This document shows, piece after piece, positions 10,266 through 22,660 of a DNA stretch of 64,000 nt. Source of the DNA: Candidatus Fukatsuia symbiotica (GTDB lineage: Bacteria; Pseudomonadota; Gammaproteobacteria; Enterobacterales; Enterobacteriaceae); assembly GCF_003122425.1 (NCBI RefSeq), contig NZ_CP021659.1, positions 930,001-994,000 of the forward strand, written 5' to 3'. The number at the start of each line of letters is the position of its first letter. Position 1 is the first letter of the stretch. The notes beneath the pieces were generated by a model. That model did not search any database. It was not told where the DNA came from and worked only from the letters and a program-made list of their open reading frames with translations. The position numbers were made by a program, and so were the translations under genes.

Positions 10266-11034
10266 GCTTAACTCCACTAAGCTTTATGCAAATGATGCTA
10301 TCAGCCGAGGAGCTTTACAAAAACCATCCTAAACACAAGAGGGTAGAAATGCTGAAGCTCTCGCAACTAATAGAATCAATGATCTAAATTGTTGTCACTT
10401 TTATAGATAACAATTGAGTCTCGTCCTTGCCAAAATTTAAATTTTTTTACCTGATTTACCCTCCCTAATCATTAATAAATTTATTATTAAACAAGAATAC
10501 AAATAAGTATGTCTTTTAATTACGACTACAAGTCGAATACCATTGATTCACCGTGATGATAACACAGTTACACGCCAAAAAATTTAGCATGAATCAGTGA
10601 ATAATCATATTAAAAAATGTGATTCACGCTAATCATGCCATTAGTAAATAATTAATTCATCAATTAACGCTTATGAATTATTAATTCAAAGAGCAAATGA
10701 TTCAACAGAAAAATATTTTTTTATAATGATTTTAAAAAAATTAAAATGTAAAGAGTAAATTATCTCTTTAATTAATACGAAAAAAAGTAACGACTCATTC
10801 GTTTTAACATTACTGATAATTTTTAACATTTACTGATAGTTTAAAAATATTACCTTTCTCCTAACCTGAAAAATACCACACTAGCCTAATACTATTTACT
10901 GAGCTTATCTATTGCGCAAGAATGAGTAATAAGATCAATTAAAAGAATATAAGTAATGAACTCGATTTATAAACAACAGCCTGTTCTATCTTATCCTATG
11001 ATGAAAATCACGTGATTTATCATAAAAAAACAAG
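10266..11034. other. AT-rich leuO-leu intergenic region, no gene seen
   Basis: About 770 bp of very AT-rich DNA with many short A and T runs and no credible reading frame. This is the position where, in E. coli and Salmonella, H-NS and LeuO bind between leuO and leuABCD. The composition fits such a silencer, but individual sites cannot be assigned by eye. Confidence 0.5.
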
Positions 11035-11063
11035 TTGACATCATTTTAAAATTCACGTACTAA
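11035..11063 (+). promoter_or_regulatory. Predicted sigma-70 promoter of the leu operon
   Basis: A perfect -35 TTGACA (11035-11040) and a weak -10 TACTAA (11058-11063) are separated by 17 bp. They lie about 40 bp before the leader peptide start, as expected for the leu promoter. Confidence 0.55.
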
Positions 11064-11104
11064 TTTGACTAACGAAACGGTTATCAAATTTGAGATCAAC
11101 TTTT

Positions 11105-11188
11105 ATGTTCTACAGAGACCTACTACTCAGCCTACTGCTCAGCGCCTCTTTTTTGCGCGGTAGCCTGGTGGATGGAAATCGAAGCTGA
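11105..11188 (+). CDS. leuL: leu operon leader peptide
   Basis: A 27-codon frame starting ATG TTC TAC AGA GAC, followed by Leu-Leu-Leu-Ser-Leu-Leu-Leu (CTA CTA CTC AGC CTA CTG CTC). This is the leucine sensing block of a transcription attenuator. The sequence differs from E. coli LeuL but the position and the leucine run are diagnostic. Its last third, TTTGCGCGG (11152-11160), can pair with the 5' arm of the downstream terminator, so ribosome stalling at the leucine codons would free the antiterminator. Confidence 0.9.
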   Translation: MFYRDLLLSLLLSASFLRGSLVDGNRS

Positions 11189-11211
11189 TTAGAACATCAA
11201 GATTAACCAAG

Positions 11212-11236
11212 CCGCGCAAATGCGCGGTTTTTTTTT
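11212..11236 (+). terminator. leu attenuator terminator
   Basis: CCGCGCA and TGCGCGG (11212-11227) form a short GC-rich hairpin followed by nine T residues. The arm CCGCGCAAA (11212-11220) is also perfectly complementary to TTTGCGCGG at 11152-11160 inside leuL. The alternative pairing is the antiterminator. Confidence 0.88.
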
Positions 11237-11277
11237 GTTCGTCCAACGCAAAAACAACGATAAAAAGGAATAATTCA

Positions 11278-13952
<2,675 letters not shown>

Positions 13953-13954
13953 AA

Positions 13955-15382
13955 ATGGGCAAGACACTGTATCAAAAACTGTATGATCCCCATATTGTTT
14001 ACCAAGCGAAGAATGAAATCCCGTTGTTGTATATTGATCGCCACTTGGTGCATGAAGTGACTTCACCGCAGGCGTTCGATGGTTTACGCGCAGCAGGACG
14101 CCCAGTGCGTCAACCGGGAAAAACCTTTGCCACCATGGATCATAACGTATCGACACAAAGCAAAGACATTAATGCCAGTGGTGAGATGGCACGTATCCAG
14201 ATGCAAGCCCTGATCAAAAATTGTGCCGATTTCGGTATCTCCTTATATGATTTAAATCACCCTTATCAAGGGATCGTGCACGTTATCGGCCCAGAACAAG
14301 GGATGACCTTACCCGGGATGACCATCGTTTGTGGTGATTCACATACCGCAACCCACGGTGCCTTTGGCGCACTGGCTTTCGGCATCGGCACCTCGGAAGT
14401 CGAACATGTACTCGCTACACAAACGCTGAAACAAGCACGGGCGAAAACGATGAAAATCGAGGTTAACGGTGATGTCGGTGCAGGTATTACCGCAAAAGAC
14501 ATCGTACTCGCCATTATTGGCAAAACCGGCAGTGCCGGTGGCACCGGTCATGTGGTGGAATTTTGCGGCAGCGCAATTCGCGCACTGAGTATGGAAGGCC
14601 GCATGACATTATGTAATATGGCGATTGAAATGGGTGCCAAGGCAGGTTTAGTGGCACCAGATGAAACCACATTCGCCTATTTAAAAGGCCGTCAGTTCGC
14701 ACCAACGGGTGAATTATGGCAACAAAGCCTCAATGACTGGCGTACATTGCAATCGGATAATGATGCGCAATTCGATACGGTTATCACCCTAGATGCCAGT
14801 ACTATCGCGCCACAAGTCACTTGGGGTACCAATCCCGGGCAAGTCATCGCGGTCAACCAAACGATCCCCTCGCCAGAATCTTTCAATGATCCCGTTGAAC
14901 CAGCATCTGCTGAAAAAGCATTGGCTTATATGGATCTGTGCCCAGGTATTAAATTAAGCGAGGTCGCTATTGACAAAGTCTTTATCGGCTCCTGTACTAA
15001 CTCACGTATTGAAGATTTACGCGCTGCCGCTGTGATCGCACGGGGGCATAAAGTGGCCAGCGGCGTACAAGCGATAGTAGTACCGGGTTCAGGCCCGGTA
15101 AAATCACAGGCTGAAGCAGAAGGATTGGATAAAATTTTTATCGAGGCGGGTTTTGAATGGCGTTTACCCGGTTGTTCAATGTGTTTAGCGATGAATAACG
15201 ACCGTTTGCAACCCGGTGAACGTTGTGCCTCCACCAGCAACCGCAACTTCGAAGGACGTCAAGGGCGAGGTGGTCGTACACATCTGGTCAGTCCAGCGAT
15301 GGCGGCAGCGGCAGCAGTAAATGGTCATTTCACTGATGTGCGCAAATTTTCTACAATCAGCCACTCATCGGAGACAGCATAA
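13955..15382 (+). CDS. leuC: 3-isopropylmalate dehydratase large subunit
   Basis: LeuC and LeuD form the [4Fe-4S] isomerase converting 2- to 3-isopropylmalate. The three cluster cysteines are present at Cys347 (GSCTNSR) and Cys407/Cys410 (PGCSMC). The aconitase signature [15 protein letters not shown] and the substrate loop [21 protein letters not shown] are intact. Length is 475 residues (E. coli 466). The gene starts 2 bp after leuB, and its TAA overlaps the leuD start (TAATG), implying translational coupling. Confidence 0.97.
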   Translation: MGKTLYQKLYDPHIVYQAKNEIPLLYIDRHLVHEVTSPQAFDGLRAAGRPVRQPGKTFATMDHNVSTQSKDINASGEMARIQMQALIKNCADFGISLYDLNHPYQGIVHVIGPEQGMTLPGMTIVCGDSHTATHGAFGALAFGIGTSEVEHVLATQTLKQARAKTMKIEVNGDVGAGITAKDIVLAIIGKTGSAGGTGHVVEFCGSAIRALSMEGRMTLCNMAIEMGAKAGLVAPDETTFAYLKGRQFAPTGELWQQSLNDWRTLQSDNDAQFDTVITLDASTIAPQVTWGTNPGQVIAVNQTIPSPESFNDPVEPASAEKALAYMDLCPGIKLSEVAIDKVFIGSCTNSRIEDLRAAAVIARGHKVASGVQAIVVPGSGPVKSQAEAEGLDKIFIEAGFEWRLPGCSMCLAMNNDRLQPGERCASTSNRNFEGRQGRGGRTHLVSPAMAAAAAVNGHFTDVRKFSTISHSSETA

Positions 15383-16002
15383 TGACAGTACCTACTCAAC
15401 ACCCCTGTTTTACTCAACACCAAGGTTTGGTTGTGCCATTAGACATCGCTAACGTGGATACTGATGCGATTATCCCAAAGCAATTTCTACAAAAAGTCAG
15501 CCGTACAGGTTTTGGACAACATTTATTTAATGATTGGCGTTTTCTGGATAATGCAGGCCAAGTAGCCAACCCTGAATTTGTACTGAATCATCCACGTTAT
15601 CAGGGAGCGAGTATTCTGTTAGCTCGTGAGAATTTTGGTTGTGGTTCTTCGCGTGAACACGCGCCCTGGGCACTGAGTGATTTTGGTTTCAGGGTGATGA
15701 TTGCGCCAAGTTTTGCCGATATCTTTTATGGCAATTCGATTAACAATCAGCTGTTGCCGGTCATACTCAACGAAAAGGATATCGATAGGTTATTCCAGTT
15801 AGTTGCAGAAAATGAAGGCATCGAATTCATTGTTGATTTAGAAGCACAAACCGTTAACGCGGCGGGGGAAAGTTATTCCTTTGAAATCGACAGCTTTCAT
15901 CGTCATTGTATGATCAATGGATTAGACAGCATTGGCTTAACACTACAGCATGAGAGTAATATTTCTGCGTACGAACAACAACAACCGGCGTTTTTGCGTT
16001 GA
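15382..16002 (+). CDS. leuD: 3-isopropylmalate dehydratase small subunit
   Basis: LeuD is the swivelling domain partner of LeuC. The 206-residue protein shows the family hallmarks [17 protein letters not shown], then [18 protein letters not shown] and [19 protein letters not shown]. It overlaps leuC by one base (TAATG) and is the last gene of the operon, followed by a likely terminator. Downstream synteny with E. coli (sgrR and setA) is broken. Confidence 0.97.
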   Translation: MTVPTQHPCFTQHQGLVVPLDIANVDTDAIIPKQFLQKVSRTGFGQHLFNDWRFLDNAGQVANPEFVLNHPRYQGASILLARENFGCGSSREHAPWALSDFGFRVMIAPSFADIFYGNSINNQLLPVILNEKDIDRLFQLVAENEGIEFIVDLEAQTVNAAGESYSFEIDSFHRHCMINGLDSIGLTLQHESNISAYEQQQPAFLR

Positions 16003-16024
16003 TGATAATCAATCAGTGATTACA

Positions 16025-16084
16025 AGCAGATGCCCTTTAATAGCACCTTGACAACAAAGTGACAGAGCGGTATCTGCTTTTTTG
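16025..16084 (+). terminator. Likely Rho-independent terminator of leuABCD
   Basis: AGCAGATGCC (16025-16034) pairs with GGTATCTGCT (16069-16078, one G-T pair) followed by a run of T. The loop is long (34 nt) and may hold a second small hairpin. The 300 bp after it are AT-rich and hold no gene. Confidence 0.6.
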
Positions 16085-16389
16085 TACTGACACTATTTCT
16101 GCAGAAAACTCAAACTATCTGTTTAAACATAACTAATAATTAGATCGCTATTTTCTTTAATTATAAATAAGTTATACAATTAATATTATTTGCGTAACCG
16201 CTTATGAACACGCTTTACTGTGCCGATCTAGCACAATGTGTAGAGATATTGTCCACTAGCGACAGACCACCCATTGGCTTTTTTCACCAAAACAGATATC
16301 AAAATAATAAAATTATCAACCTGTTTGTCGCTAATTTTTATTGACCAGATTACTTTGACAACTCGCCTACAAAAAATAAGAGGAATTAA

Positions 16390-16866
16390 ATGATGCCAGA
16401 ACCAGCCTCTATCCCTGCCAGCAGTGCCTCACAAACGCACAATATGCAACCCGATAGCTCACAACAATCACGTCCTAAGAGTTGCTTTTATAGACTCATA
16501 GAAACTTGTAACAATAGCTTTCAAAAACTGATACTGGGGGAGGAAAGAATGAAAAAAATAAAACCAAAAGCTGACCTCGCTCTAGCTGATTATGAAAAAA
16601 ATTATCCTCCAAAAAATCAAAAACATAGTTTTGTCGTAAACATCGCAAGTATTCTCAACGAAAGCAGCGGCGTACCAGCCCCTCGGTCCTCATCAGCACC
16701 ATTGATGCATAATCGTCTTGCCGAGACAAAAGAGGAGACACCACGGAAACCAGGTCGTCAGGCAGATCAGGAAAGTGACAATCAGGAGGGAGGCAAACTC
16801 GCTTCCCACCGACTAGGCAGCGTAAAGATGGGCAATTTTACTACAGGAGCCTTTTCCCCTACATAA
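16390..16866 (+). CDS. Hypothetical 158-residue Ser/Pro/Gln-rich protein
   Basis: Not recognised. A good ribosome site (AAGAGGAATTAA) precedes the ATG. The protein is polar and probably disordered: the N-terminal 30 residues are rich in Ser, Pro and Gln, the middle is basic (ERMKKIKPKADLALADYEK), and the C-terminal half carries many charged residues (RKPGRQADQESDNQEGG). There is no signal peptide, membrane segment or known motif. It stands alone between leuD and the SgrT-like gene, in the position where E. coli has setA. A secreted effector or a relic are both possible; there is no direct evidence for either. Confidence 0.45.
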   Translation: MMPEPASIPASSASQTHNMQPDSSQQSRPKSCFYRLIETCNNSFQKLILGEERMKKIKPKADLALADYEKNYPPKNQKHSFVVNIASILNESSGVPAPRSSSAPLMHNRLAETKEETPRKPGRQADQESDNQEGGKLASHRLGSVKMGNFTTGAFSPT

Positions 16867-16899
16867 CCCTATCAGAATAGTGTTTCTCCGTAGAACACG

Positions 16900-17133
16900 G
16901 GTGGATTTGCTGCCTGCAAATCCACCGAATTGATCAGTAATCATCGCTTTTGGCTATACTTTGGGTTTGACAGTTGTGAAGCATTCCACTGAATTAATTG
17001 TGCTAAAGTTTGTAATCGCCACTGTGTTGACACCCAAGGTAACCAATCGGCATCCTGAATAGCAGAGAAATAACGCTGATAAAATTCTCTAGATAAGTAA
17101 GCTTGCATAATCTTTCCTCCACAACTTTTACAG
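16900..17133 (-). ncRNA. sgrS: SgrS-like dual-function small RNA
   Basis: The locus matches the layout of E. coli SgrS. A -10 TATAAT (complement of 17140-17145) lies about 25 bp before a short coding sequence resembling SgrT, and a segment just behind its stop reads ACTGATCAATTCGGTG, similar to the ptsG-pairing region of SgrS (GACTGAGTATTGGTG). It ends in a strong 11-bp hairpin (16900-16926). Unlike SgrS, the hairpin is not followed by a T run, so termination and Hfq binding may be impaired. The neighbour on the far side is thiB, as in E. coli, but sgrR is missing. Identity is inferred from SgrT, position and the short pairing motif. Confidence 0.5.
16941..17108 (-). CDS. sgrT: SgrT-like glucose-transport inhibitor peptide
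   Basis: A 55-residue peptide with a perfect GGAGG 7 bases before its ATG at 17108. The core REFYQRYFSAIQDADWLPW, then VSTQWRLQTLAQLIQW, follows E. coli SgrT (RQFYQHYFTA...CWLRWLSVPQRLTMLEGLMQW) at most aromatic and leucine positions. SgrT blocks the glucose transporter PtsG during sugar-phosphate stress. The frame is open upstream to 17273, but that extension has no ribosome site and no similarity. It has a short N-terminal extension and a longer C-terminus than SgrT. Confidence 0.7.
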   Translation of the reverse strand: MQAYLSREFYQRYFSAIQDADWLPWVSTQWRLQTLAQLIQWNASQLSNPKYSQKR

Positions 17134-17409
17134 CAAACGATTATAAGCATAGTATAGTGGGTAGATAATTCACACACTTTTACTGGATGTTTATTTGAAA
17201 CCGAAACACTTACCATCCTTACGTACTTTAACTGAGGCGACAAAACTCTCTGTGACTTGACTGCACGTAACAACCGATCATTTTTTCACAGTACTAACAG
17301 GCAATGCGCCGGCTAACTGATTTTTAAAAATTTCTATTATCAAGTACCCAACGATGTCAAATGCCTTTATGCTCAAGGAATCCGGTTCTTTATATCTAAG
17401 GAATATAAA

Positions 17410-18405
17410 GTGGTTAAACTATTTTTGCTCTCTACGCTGTTAGTTTTTACTGCTGTTTTTACAGTCGCAGCGGAGCAACCCGTTTTGACCGTCTATACCA
17501 ATAGTGCTTTCACCAGCGATTGGGGGCCCGGGGCCGCCATCAAAAAAACTTTTGAGGCTGAGTGTGACTGTCAACTTAAATGGGTACCGTTGAATGATAG
17601 TGTTTCCTTGCTTAACCGCTTACGGATGGAAGGCAAAAACAGCCCTGCTGATGTCGTGTTGGGTTTAGATAATAATCTGTTGCAAACAGCACAACAAACA
17701 GGGTTGTTTGCTACCAGTCAAATCGATAGCAGCGTGCTGAATCTGCCAACACCTTGGAAGAATAAAACTTTTGTTCCTTATGACTATGGCTATTTCGCTT
17801 TTATCTATCACAAAGATAAAGTAAAAAATCCACCCAAAAGCCTACGACAACTGGTAGAAAGTACAACACCATGGACAGTGATTTATCAGGATCCGCGTAC
17901 TAGTACACCAGGTTTAGGTTTATTACTTTGGATGCAAAAAGTTTATGGTGCACAGGCACCGCAGGCCTGGCAAAAATTAGCGCAAAAAACCGTCACCGTT
18001 ACCCGCGGTTGGAACGAGGCATACGGCTTATTTCTAAAGGGTGAAGGCGATTTCGTGCTCAGCTACACCACTTCCCCTGCCTATCACAGTATCGAAGAAA
18101 AAAACGATCATTATGCCGCGGCTGACTTTGGCGAAGGCCATTATCTGCAAGTCGAGGTCGCTGCCCAGCTGGCCGCCAGTAAACACCCTAAACTGGCACA
18201 ACGCTTTATGCACTTTATTCTCACCCCGGCTTTTCAACAGCATATTCCTACAGGTAATTGGATGTATCCAATGATAAAAATGGATTTGCCTACGGGTTTC
18301 AACCATCTGACCGTACCGAAAAAAGCATTACAATACGATGCCAAAGAAGTGGCGGAAAACCGTAATACATGGATCCAACTGTGGCAAAACGCTGTCAGCC
18401 GCTAA
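17410..18405 (+). CDS. thiB: Thiamine ABC transporter, periplasmic binding protein
   Basis: ThiB (TbpA) captures thiamine, thiamine phosphate and TPP for the ThiPQ importer. The 331-residue product starts with a signal peptide (KLFLLSTLLVFTAVFTVAA, cleavage before EQPVLTVYTN). It continues with the family segments YTNSAFTSDWGPG, VPYDYGYFAFIYHKDK, WTVIYQDPRTSTPGLGLLLW and VTRGWNEAYGLFLKGEGDFVLSYTTSPAYH. The start is a GTG behind AAGGA. The usual thi-box TPP riboswitch seen before enterobacterial thiB is not recognisable in the upstream 130 bp. The gene overlaps thiP by 37 bp. Confidence 0.95.
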   Translation: MVKLFLLSTLLVFTAVFTVAAEQPVLTVYTNSAFTSDWGPGAAIKKTFEAECDCQLKWVPLNDSVSLLNRLRMEGKNSPADVVLGLDNNLLQTAQQTGLFATSQIDSSVLNLPTPWKNKTFVPYDYGYFAFIYHKDKVKNPPKSLRQLVESTTPWTVIYQDPRTSTPGLGLLLWMQKVYGAQAPQAWQKLAQKTVTVTRGWNEAYGLFLKGEGDFVLSYTTSPAYHSIEEKNDHYAAADFGEGHYLQVEVAAQLAASKHPKLAQRFMHFILTPAFQQHIPTGNWMYPMIKMDLPTGFNHLTVPKKALQYDAKEVAENRNTWIQLWQNAVSR

Positions 18406-19988
18406 TTTCTGGCTGGTTATGGCCGGGGCTATTAGCTTCAGGTCTGTTGATCAGCTTGGCACTGCTTATCTTTGCCGCCATCTGGCATCATGCCCCCGCC
18501 AGCGATTGGCAAAATATATGGCACGATAGCTATTTATGGCATGTGGTCCGTTTTACCTTTTGGCAAGCGTTGTTATCCACATTGATGGCCGTATTACCTG
18601 CTATTTTTCTAGCACGAGCGCTTTATCGACGGCGTTTTTTTGGGCGACAACTGTTTCTACGCCTCTGTGCTATGACATTAGTTCTTCCGACATTAGTGGC
18701 ACTCTTTGGCATCTTAAGTGTCTACGGTCGTCAAGGTTGGTTAGCTCAGTTATGTGACAAACTGGGCATCGATTACTCTTTTTCACCTTACGGACTACCA
18801 GGCATTCTATTAGCGCACGTTTTTTTCAATTTACCCCTCGCCAGCCGATTACTCTTACAATCGTTAGAGGCCATCCCCGTGGAGCAACGACAGCTTGCCG
18901 CTCAGCTGGGCATGAACCCTTGGCACTATTTCCGTTGGCTTGAATGGCCATATTTACGCCGCCAAATCTTGCCAAGTAGTGCACTGATTTTCATGCTATG
19001 TTTTGCCAGTTTCGCTACCGTACTTTCTCTTGGCGGCGGACCCCAAGCGACCACCATCGAATTGGCGATTTATCAAGCACTCAGTTACGACTACGATTTA
19101 AACCGGGCGGCGATACTCGCGTTGATTCAATTGGTCTGTTGTCTCGGCCTCGTATTATTGAGCCAACGATTAAATAACGTACTAGCGATCGGGCATAGCC
19201 ATCATCAATACTGGCGTGATCCACAAGATCATGGATGGTGTCGTATCCTCGATAACTTGCTAATTATCTGCGCATCATTGCTGCTGTTACCGCCGTTACT
19301 GGCAGTCGTCATTGATGGTTGTAATCAGGCACTGATAACAGTGTTGCAACAAAGGGCGCTCTGGCAAGCCTTTATGACGTCATTAACGATTGCACTTGGC
19401 GCGGGGATACTCTGTATTATGCTAACCATGATGTTGTTATGGAGCAGCCGCGAGCTAAAATTACGCCAACAAGCTGCTTACGGACAGGCGCTTGAAATAA
19501 GTGGCATGATTATTTTAGCGATGCCGGGCATTGTACTGGCAACCGGTTTTTTTCTACTGTTGAATGAAAGCTCGGGATTACCATCATCACCCTACGGATT
19601 GGTGATCCTGACCAATGCATTGATGGCGCTACCTTATGCATTAAAAATACTGGATAACCCCATGCAAGATCTCGCCGAGCGCTACAATCGATTATGTTTA
19701 TCATTGGATATTCATGGTTGGTGTCGCCTACGGCAGATAGAATGTCGAGCACTGAAACGCCCGTTAACGCAAACACTGGCTTTCACCTGTGTCTTGTCGA
19801 TTGGAGATTTTGGCGTAGTCGCTTTATTTGGTAATGACGAGTTCCGCACTCTGCCTTTTTATCTCTATCAACAAATAGGGGCTTACCGCAGTCATGATGG
19901 CGCCGTTACCGCACTGTTATTACTATTACTCTGTTTATCACTGTTTACTTTGATAGAACGATTGCCGAGCCGCCATGATAACCCTTAA
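18369..19988 (+). CDS. thiP: Thiamine ABC transporter, permease
   Basis: ThiP is the fused double permease of the thiamine importer. The 539-residue protein has about twelve membrane helices and two copies of the binding-protein-dependent transport EAA loop ([19 protein letters not shown] in the first half, [16 protein letters not shown] in the second). It aligns end to end with E. coli ThiP (536), including [24 protein letters not shown]. The N-terminal [16 protein letters not shown] overlaps the thiB end in another frame, typical for this operon. Confidence 0.95.
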   Translation: MDPTVAKRCQPLISGWLWPGLLASGLLISLALLIFAAIWHHAPASDWQNIWHDSYLWHVVRFTFWQALLSTLMAVLPAIFLARALYRRRFFGRQLFLRLCAMTLVLPTLVALFGILSVYGRQGWLAQLCDKLGIDYSFSPYGLPGILLAHVFFNLPLASRLLLQSLEAIPVEQRQLAAQLGMNPWHYFRWLEWPYLRRQILPSSALIFMLCFASFATVLSLGGGPQATTIELAIYQALSYDYDLNRAAILALIQLVCCLGLVLLSQRLNNVLAIGHSHHQYWRDPQDHGWCRILDNLLIICASLLLLPPLLAVVIDGCNQALITVLQQRALWQAFMTSLTIALGAGILCIMLTMMLLWSSRELKLRQQAAYGQALEISGMIILAMPGIVLATGFFLLLNESSGLPSSPYGLVILTNALMALPYALKILDNPMQDLAERYNRLCLSLDIHGWCRLRQIECRALKRPLTQTLAFTCVLSIGDFGVVALFGNDEFRTLPFYLYQQIGAYRSHDGAVTALLLLLLCLSLFTLIERLPSRHDNP

Positions 19989-20688
19989 AAAAATTACCTA
20001 TTTGTATGAACGCTTGCCGATAAAATTTGATTTGCAGGTTCAAAGTGGCGAACGCATTGCCATCTTGGGCCCTAGCGGTGCGGGTAAAAGCAGTTTGCTA
20101 AATTTGATCGCCGGATTTTTAACACCCACTGATGGTAATATATTATTGAATTATCAGGATCATAGTACGACTCCTGCCGCCAAACGACCCGTATCAATGC
20201 TGTTTCAAGAAAATAATCTGTTCTCCCATTTGACAGTAAAGGAAAATATCGCTTTAGGATTACATCCGGGGCTAAAACTCGATGCTAGGCAGCGTAAACA
20301 GTTAATACAAATCACCGAGCAAGTCGGGCTACAACACTGTGTTGATCGTTTACCCGCCGAGCTTTCCGGCGGTCAGCGTCAGCGAACAGCATTGGCGCGC
20401 TGTATGATACGTAGTCAACCAATCCTGTTGCTGGATGAACCCTTTTCAGCACTGGATCCGGCGTTACGTAGCGAGATGTTACAATTATTGCAGCAAATCT
20501 GCGACCGTCGTCAACTGACATTGTTGATGGTATCGCATAATCTGGACGATGCTGCTCGTATTGCCGAACGTACTTTGCTCGTTGTCGACGGTAGCATTTA
20601 TTACGATGGCAGCACACAAGCATTACTCGAAGGTACTGCACCCGAAGCAAAAATACTTGGCATCAACAAGACAGTAGGCGTGGTATAA
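19975..20688 (+). CDS. thiQ: Thiamine ABC transporter, ATP-binding protein
   Basis: ThiQ powers thiamine import. The 237-residue ATPase shows Walker [11 protein letters not shown] (31-40), Q-loop [11 protein letters not shown] signature LSGGQ (130-134) and Walker [13 protein letters not shown]. It overlaps thiP by 14 bp and completes the thiBPQ operon. No terminator is obvious before nadA, which starts 140 bp on. Confidence 0.95.
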   Translation: MITLKKITYLYERLPIKFDLQVQSGERIAILGPSGAGKSSLLNLIAGFLTPTDGNILLNYQDHSTTPAAKRPVSMLFQENNLFSHLTVKENIALGLHPGLKLDARQRKQLIQITEQVGLQHCVDRLPAELSGGQRQRTALARCMIRSQPILLLDEPFSALDPALRSEMLQLLQQICDRRQLTLLMVSHNLDDAARIAERTLLVVDGSIYYDGSTQALLEGTAPEAKILGINKTVGVV

Positions 20689-20828
20689 TTCGGCGACTTT
20701 TAGCAAGATATTGGTTACTTTGTCCAGGGTGACAACCTATTCGAAACCGTCATAGGCGACGCTCAGGTAAAGAAAAAGCAAGCCGTCTACTCTCGGTTAT
20801 GGTGACCTTAGTAACAGAGATGTGAATC

Positions 20829-21884
20829 ATGAAACAAACTTTTGATGTAAATACAACCGGCTATCCATTCCCAGCAAAACCTGCTCCGCTCGATACGAAT
20901 GAGCAGAGGTTTTATGGTGAAAAAATCAAAAAATTGTTGAAACAACAAGATGCGGTGTTGGTCGCTCACTATTATACCGATCCTGAGATCCAGGCACTGG
21001 TAGAAGAGACCGGTGGTTGCATAGCGGATTCATTGGAGATGGCACGTTTTGGCAATCGCCACCCGGCATCCACCTTGCTGGTCGTGGGAGTGCGTTTTAT
21101 GGGGGAAACTGCCAAAATTCTCAATCCAGAAAAACGCGTTTTTATGCCAACATTGAACGCAGAATGTTCTTTAGATCTGGGTTGTCCTGCTGATGAGTTT
21201 ACTGCATTTTGTGATAGTCATCCTGATCGTACCGTGGTGGTTTATGCCAATACTTCCGCAGCTGTCAAAGCAAGAGCGGATTGGGTCGTCACCTCAAGTA
21301 TCGCGTTAGAATTAGTCGAGTATCTGGATGGTTTGGGAGAAAAGATCCTCTGGGCACCCGATCGTCATTTGGGTCACTACGTACAAAAGAAAAGCGGTGC
21401 CGACATATTATCCTGGCAGGCTACCTGCATCGTGCATGATGAATTTAAAACTCAAGCCCTGATACAGATGAAAGCGCTTTATCCCGATGCTGCTATATTG
21501 GTTCATCCTGAATCTCCTGCTGCGGTAGTCGATATGGCTGACGCAGTGGGATCAACCAGTCAATTGATTGAAGCCGCCAAGAGATTAACGCAAAAAAAAC
21601 TGATCGTGGCTACCGATCGGGGTATTTTTTACAAAATGCAACAGGCCTGCCCTGATAAAGAATTATTTGCAGCGCCGACGGCCGGCGAAGGAGCCACATG
21701 CAAAACCTGCGCACACTGCCCTTGGATGGCAATGAACGACTTTAGAGCAATAGCTGAGGGATTAGAGCAAGGCGGCTTGATGCATGAAATCCATATCGAT
21801 GAAAAATTGCGCCAGCAGGCGTTGCTACCGCTGAACCGCATGTTAGATTTCGCCAAACGGCTAAAATTATCCTCCAATAGATAA
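20829..21884 (+). CDS. nadA: Quinolinate synthase A
   Basis: NadA condenses iminoaspartate with dihydroxyacetone phosphate to quinolinate in NAD synthesis, using a [4Fe-4S] cluster. The three cluster ligands are Cys113 ([10 protein letters not shown]), Cys200 ([11 protein letters not shown]) and Cys297 ([10 protein letters not shown]). The 351-residue protein matches E. coli (347) throughout. The ATG at 20829 has only a weak ribosome site (CAGAGATG) upstream. nadB is not in the window. The stop codon overlaps a dispersed repeat, so the original 3' flank is gone. Confidence 0.96.
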   Translation: MKQTFDVNTTGYPFPAKPAPLDTNEQRFYGEKIKKLLKQQDAVLVAHYYTDPEIQALVEETGGCIADSLEMARFGNRHPASTLLVVGVRFMGETAKILNPEKRVFMPTLNAECSLDLGCPADEFTAFCDSHPDRTVVVYANTSAAVKARADWVVTSSIALELVEYLDGLGEKILWAPDRHLGHYVQKKSGADILSWQATCIVHDEFKTQALIQMKALYPDAAILVHPESPAAVVDMADAVGSTSQLIEAAKRLTQKKLIVATDRGIFYKMQQACPDKELFAAPTAGEGATCKTCAHCPWMAMNDFRAIAEGLEQGGLMHEIHIDEKLRQQALLPLNRMLDFAKRLKLSSNR

Positions 21885-21900
21885 ACTTCTTGCAAAACCA
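21882..21900. repeat. Dispersed repeat TAAACTTCTTGCAAAACCA
   Basis: Second copy of the TAGACTTCTTGCAAAAC motif found at 7705. Its first three bases supply the nadA stop codon. Probably a solo IS end. Confidence 0.5.
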
Positions 21901-21942
21901 TCGTTCGTTATACGAAACCAAAGCGCCTGGAGCGCATTTGGG

Positions 21943-22644
21943 CTAAATAAAGGCAAAAGCATCACTATAAATGTGGGATCCTTGTGCAGCGCGTTCCGTA
22001 CAAAACCGCTCACGCGCGATTTTAGCCATTTCGAAACGACCAGCAATGTAAATATCCTGTTCTGCTAACGAGCAGTAATCCTGCAACACCACACTCAGTA
22101 CGGTACCGGTTCTACCCTGCCAACTTTCGGTTGATTGTTCAACTACCGGAACTACATGCAATTGTGGATATTCGATCATCAGTGTTCTCAGCTCATGCAA
22201 ATCATAAAGATCCTTGGCTACACGTCCCCCCCAATAAAGGGATATTTCACGATTCGGTTGTTCATCCAATGCCGCCAGTAAGATAGAACGAGTATACGAA
22301 AAACCTGTGCCGCCAGCTATCAATAACAAAGGGCGCTGGCGGTTTTCACGGAACCAGGCATCACCATGAGGTATATCAATGTCGAGTGTTTTATTTTTTA
22401 GGATCCTGTCCATCACAGCCATCGCGTATAAATTCAGTTCCGAAGCGCCAATATGGAGCTCAAGATATTTCTGCTGAGAGGGTATCGATGCCATTGAAAA
22501 CGGACGTTTATCACGTTCATCCATGATAACCATCAGATATTGACCAGCACGAAACGAAAACGGCGCAGCAGGAACCAATTGCACCCGATACACCGTTTCA
22601 GTAATGCTCTCCACAGAGGCAACCTTACAGCTCAAAATTGTCAT
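21943..22644 (-). CDS. fre: NAD(P)H-flavin reductase
   Basis: Fre supplies reduced flavin to various partners, using NAD(P)H. The 233-residue protein equals E. coli Fre in length. It shows the flavin-binding RPFSMAS, the ferredoxin-reductase ILLAAL region with [35 protein letters not shown] and the terminal DAFAFI. It follows ubiD by 16 bp on the same strand, the conserved enterobacterial ubiD-fre pair. Confidence 0.96.
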   Translation of the reverse strand: MTILSCKVASVESITETVYRVQLVPAAPFSFRAGQYLMVIMDERDKRPFSMASIPSQQKYLELHIGASELNLYAMAVMDRILKNKTLDIDIPHGDAWFRENRQRPLLLIAGGTGFSYTRSILLAALDEQPNREISLYWGGRVAKDLYDLHELRTLMIEYPQLHVVPVVEQSTESWQGRTGTVLSVVLQDYCSLAEQDIYIAGRFEMAKIARERFCTERAAQGSHIYSDAFAFI

Positions 22645-22660
22645 GCATTCTTTCTCTATA

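Noticed and set aside
10300-11030. Possible small RNA or short genes in the leuO-leu gap
   Set aside because: The region is uniformly AT-rich without a credible promoter-terminator pair or start site.
17109-17273. N-terminal extension of the SgrT-like frame (110 residues in total)
   Set aside because: The strong GGAGG and the similarity to SgrT start at 17108; upstream codons lack both and overlap the likely promoter.
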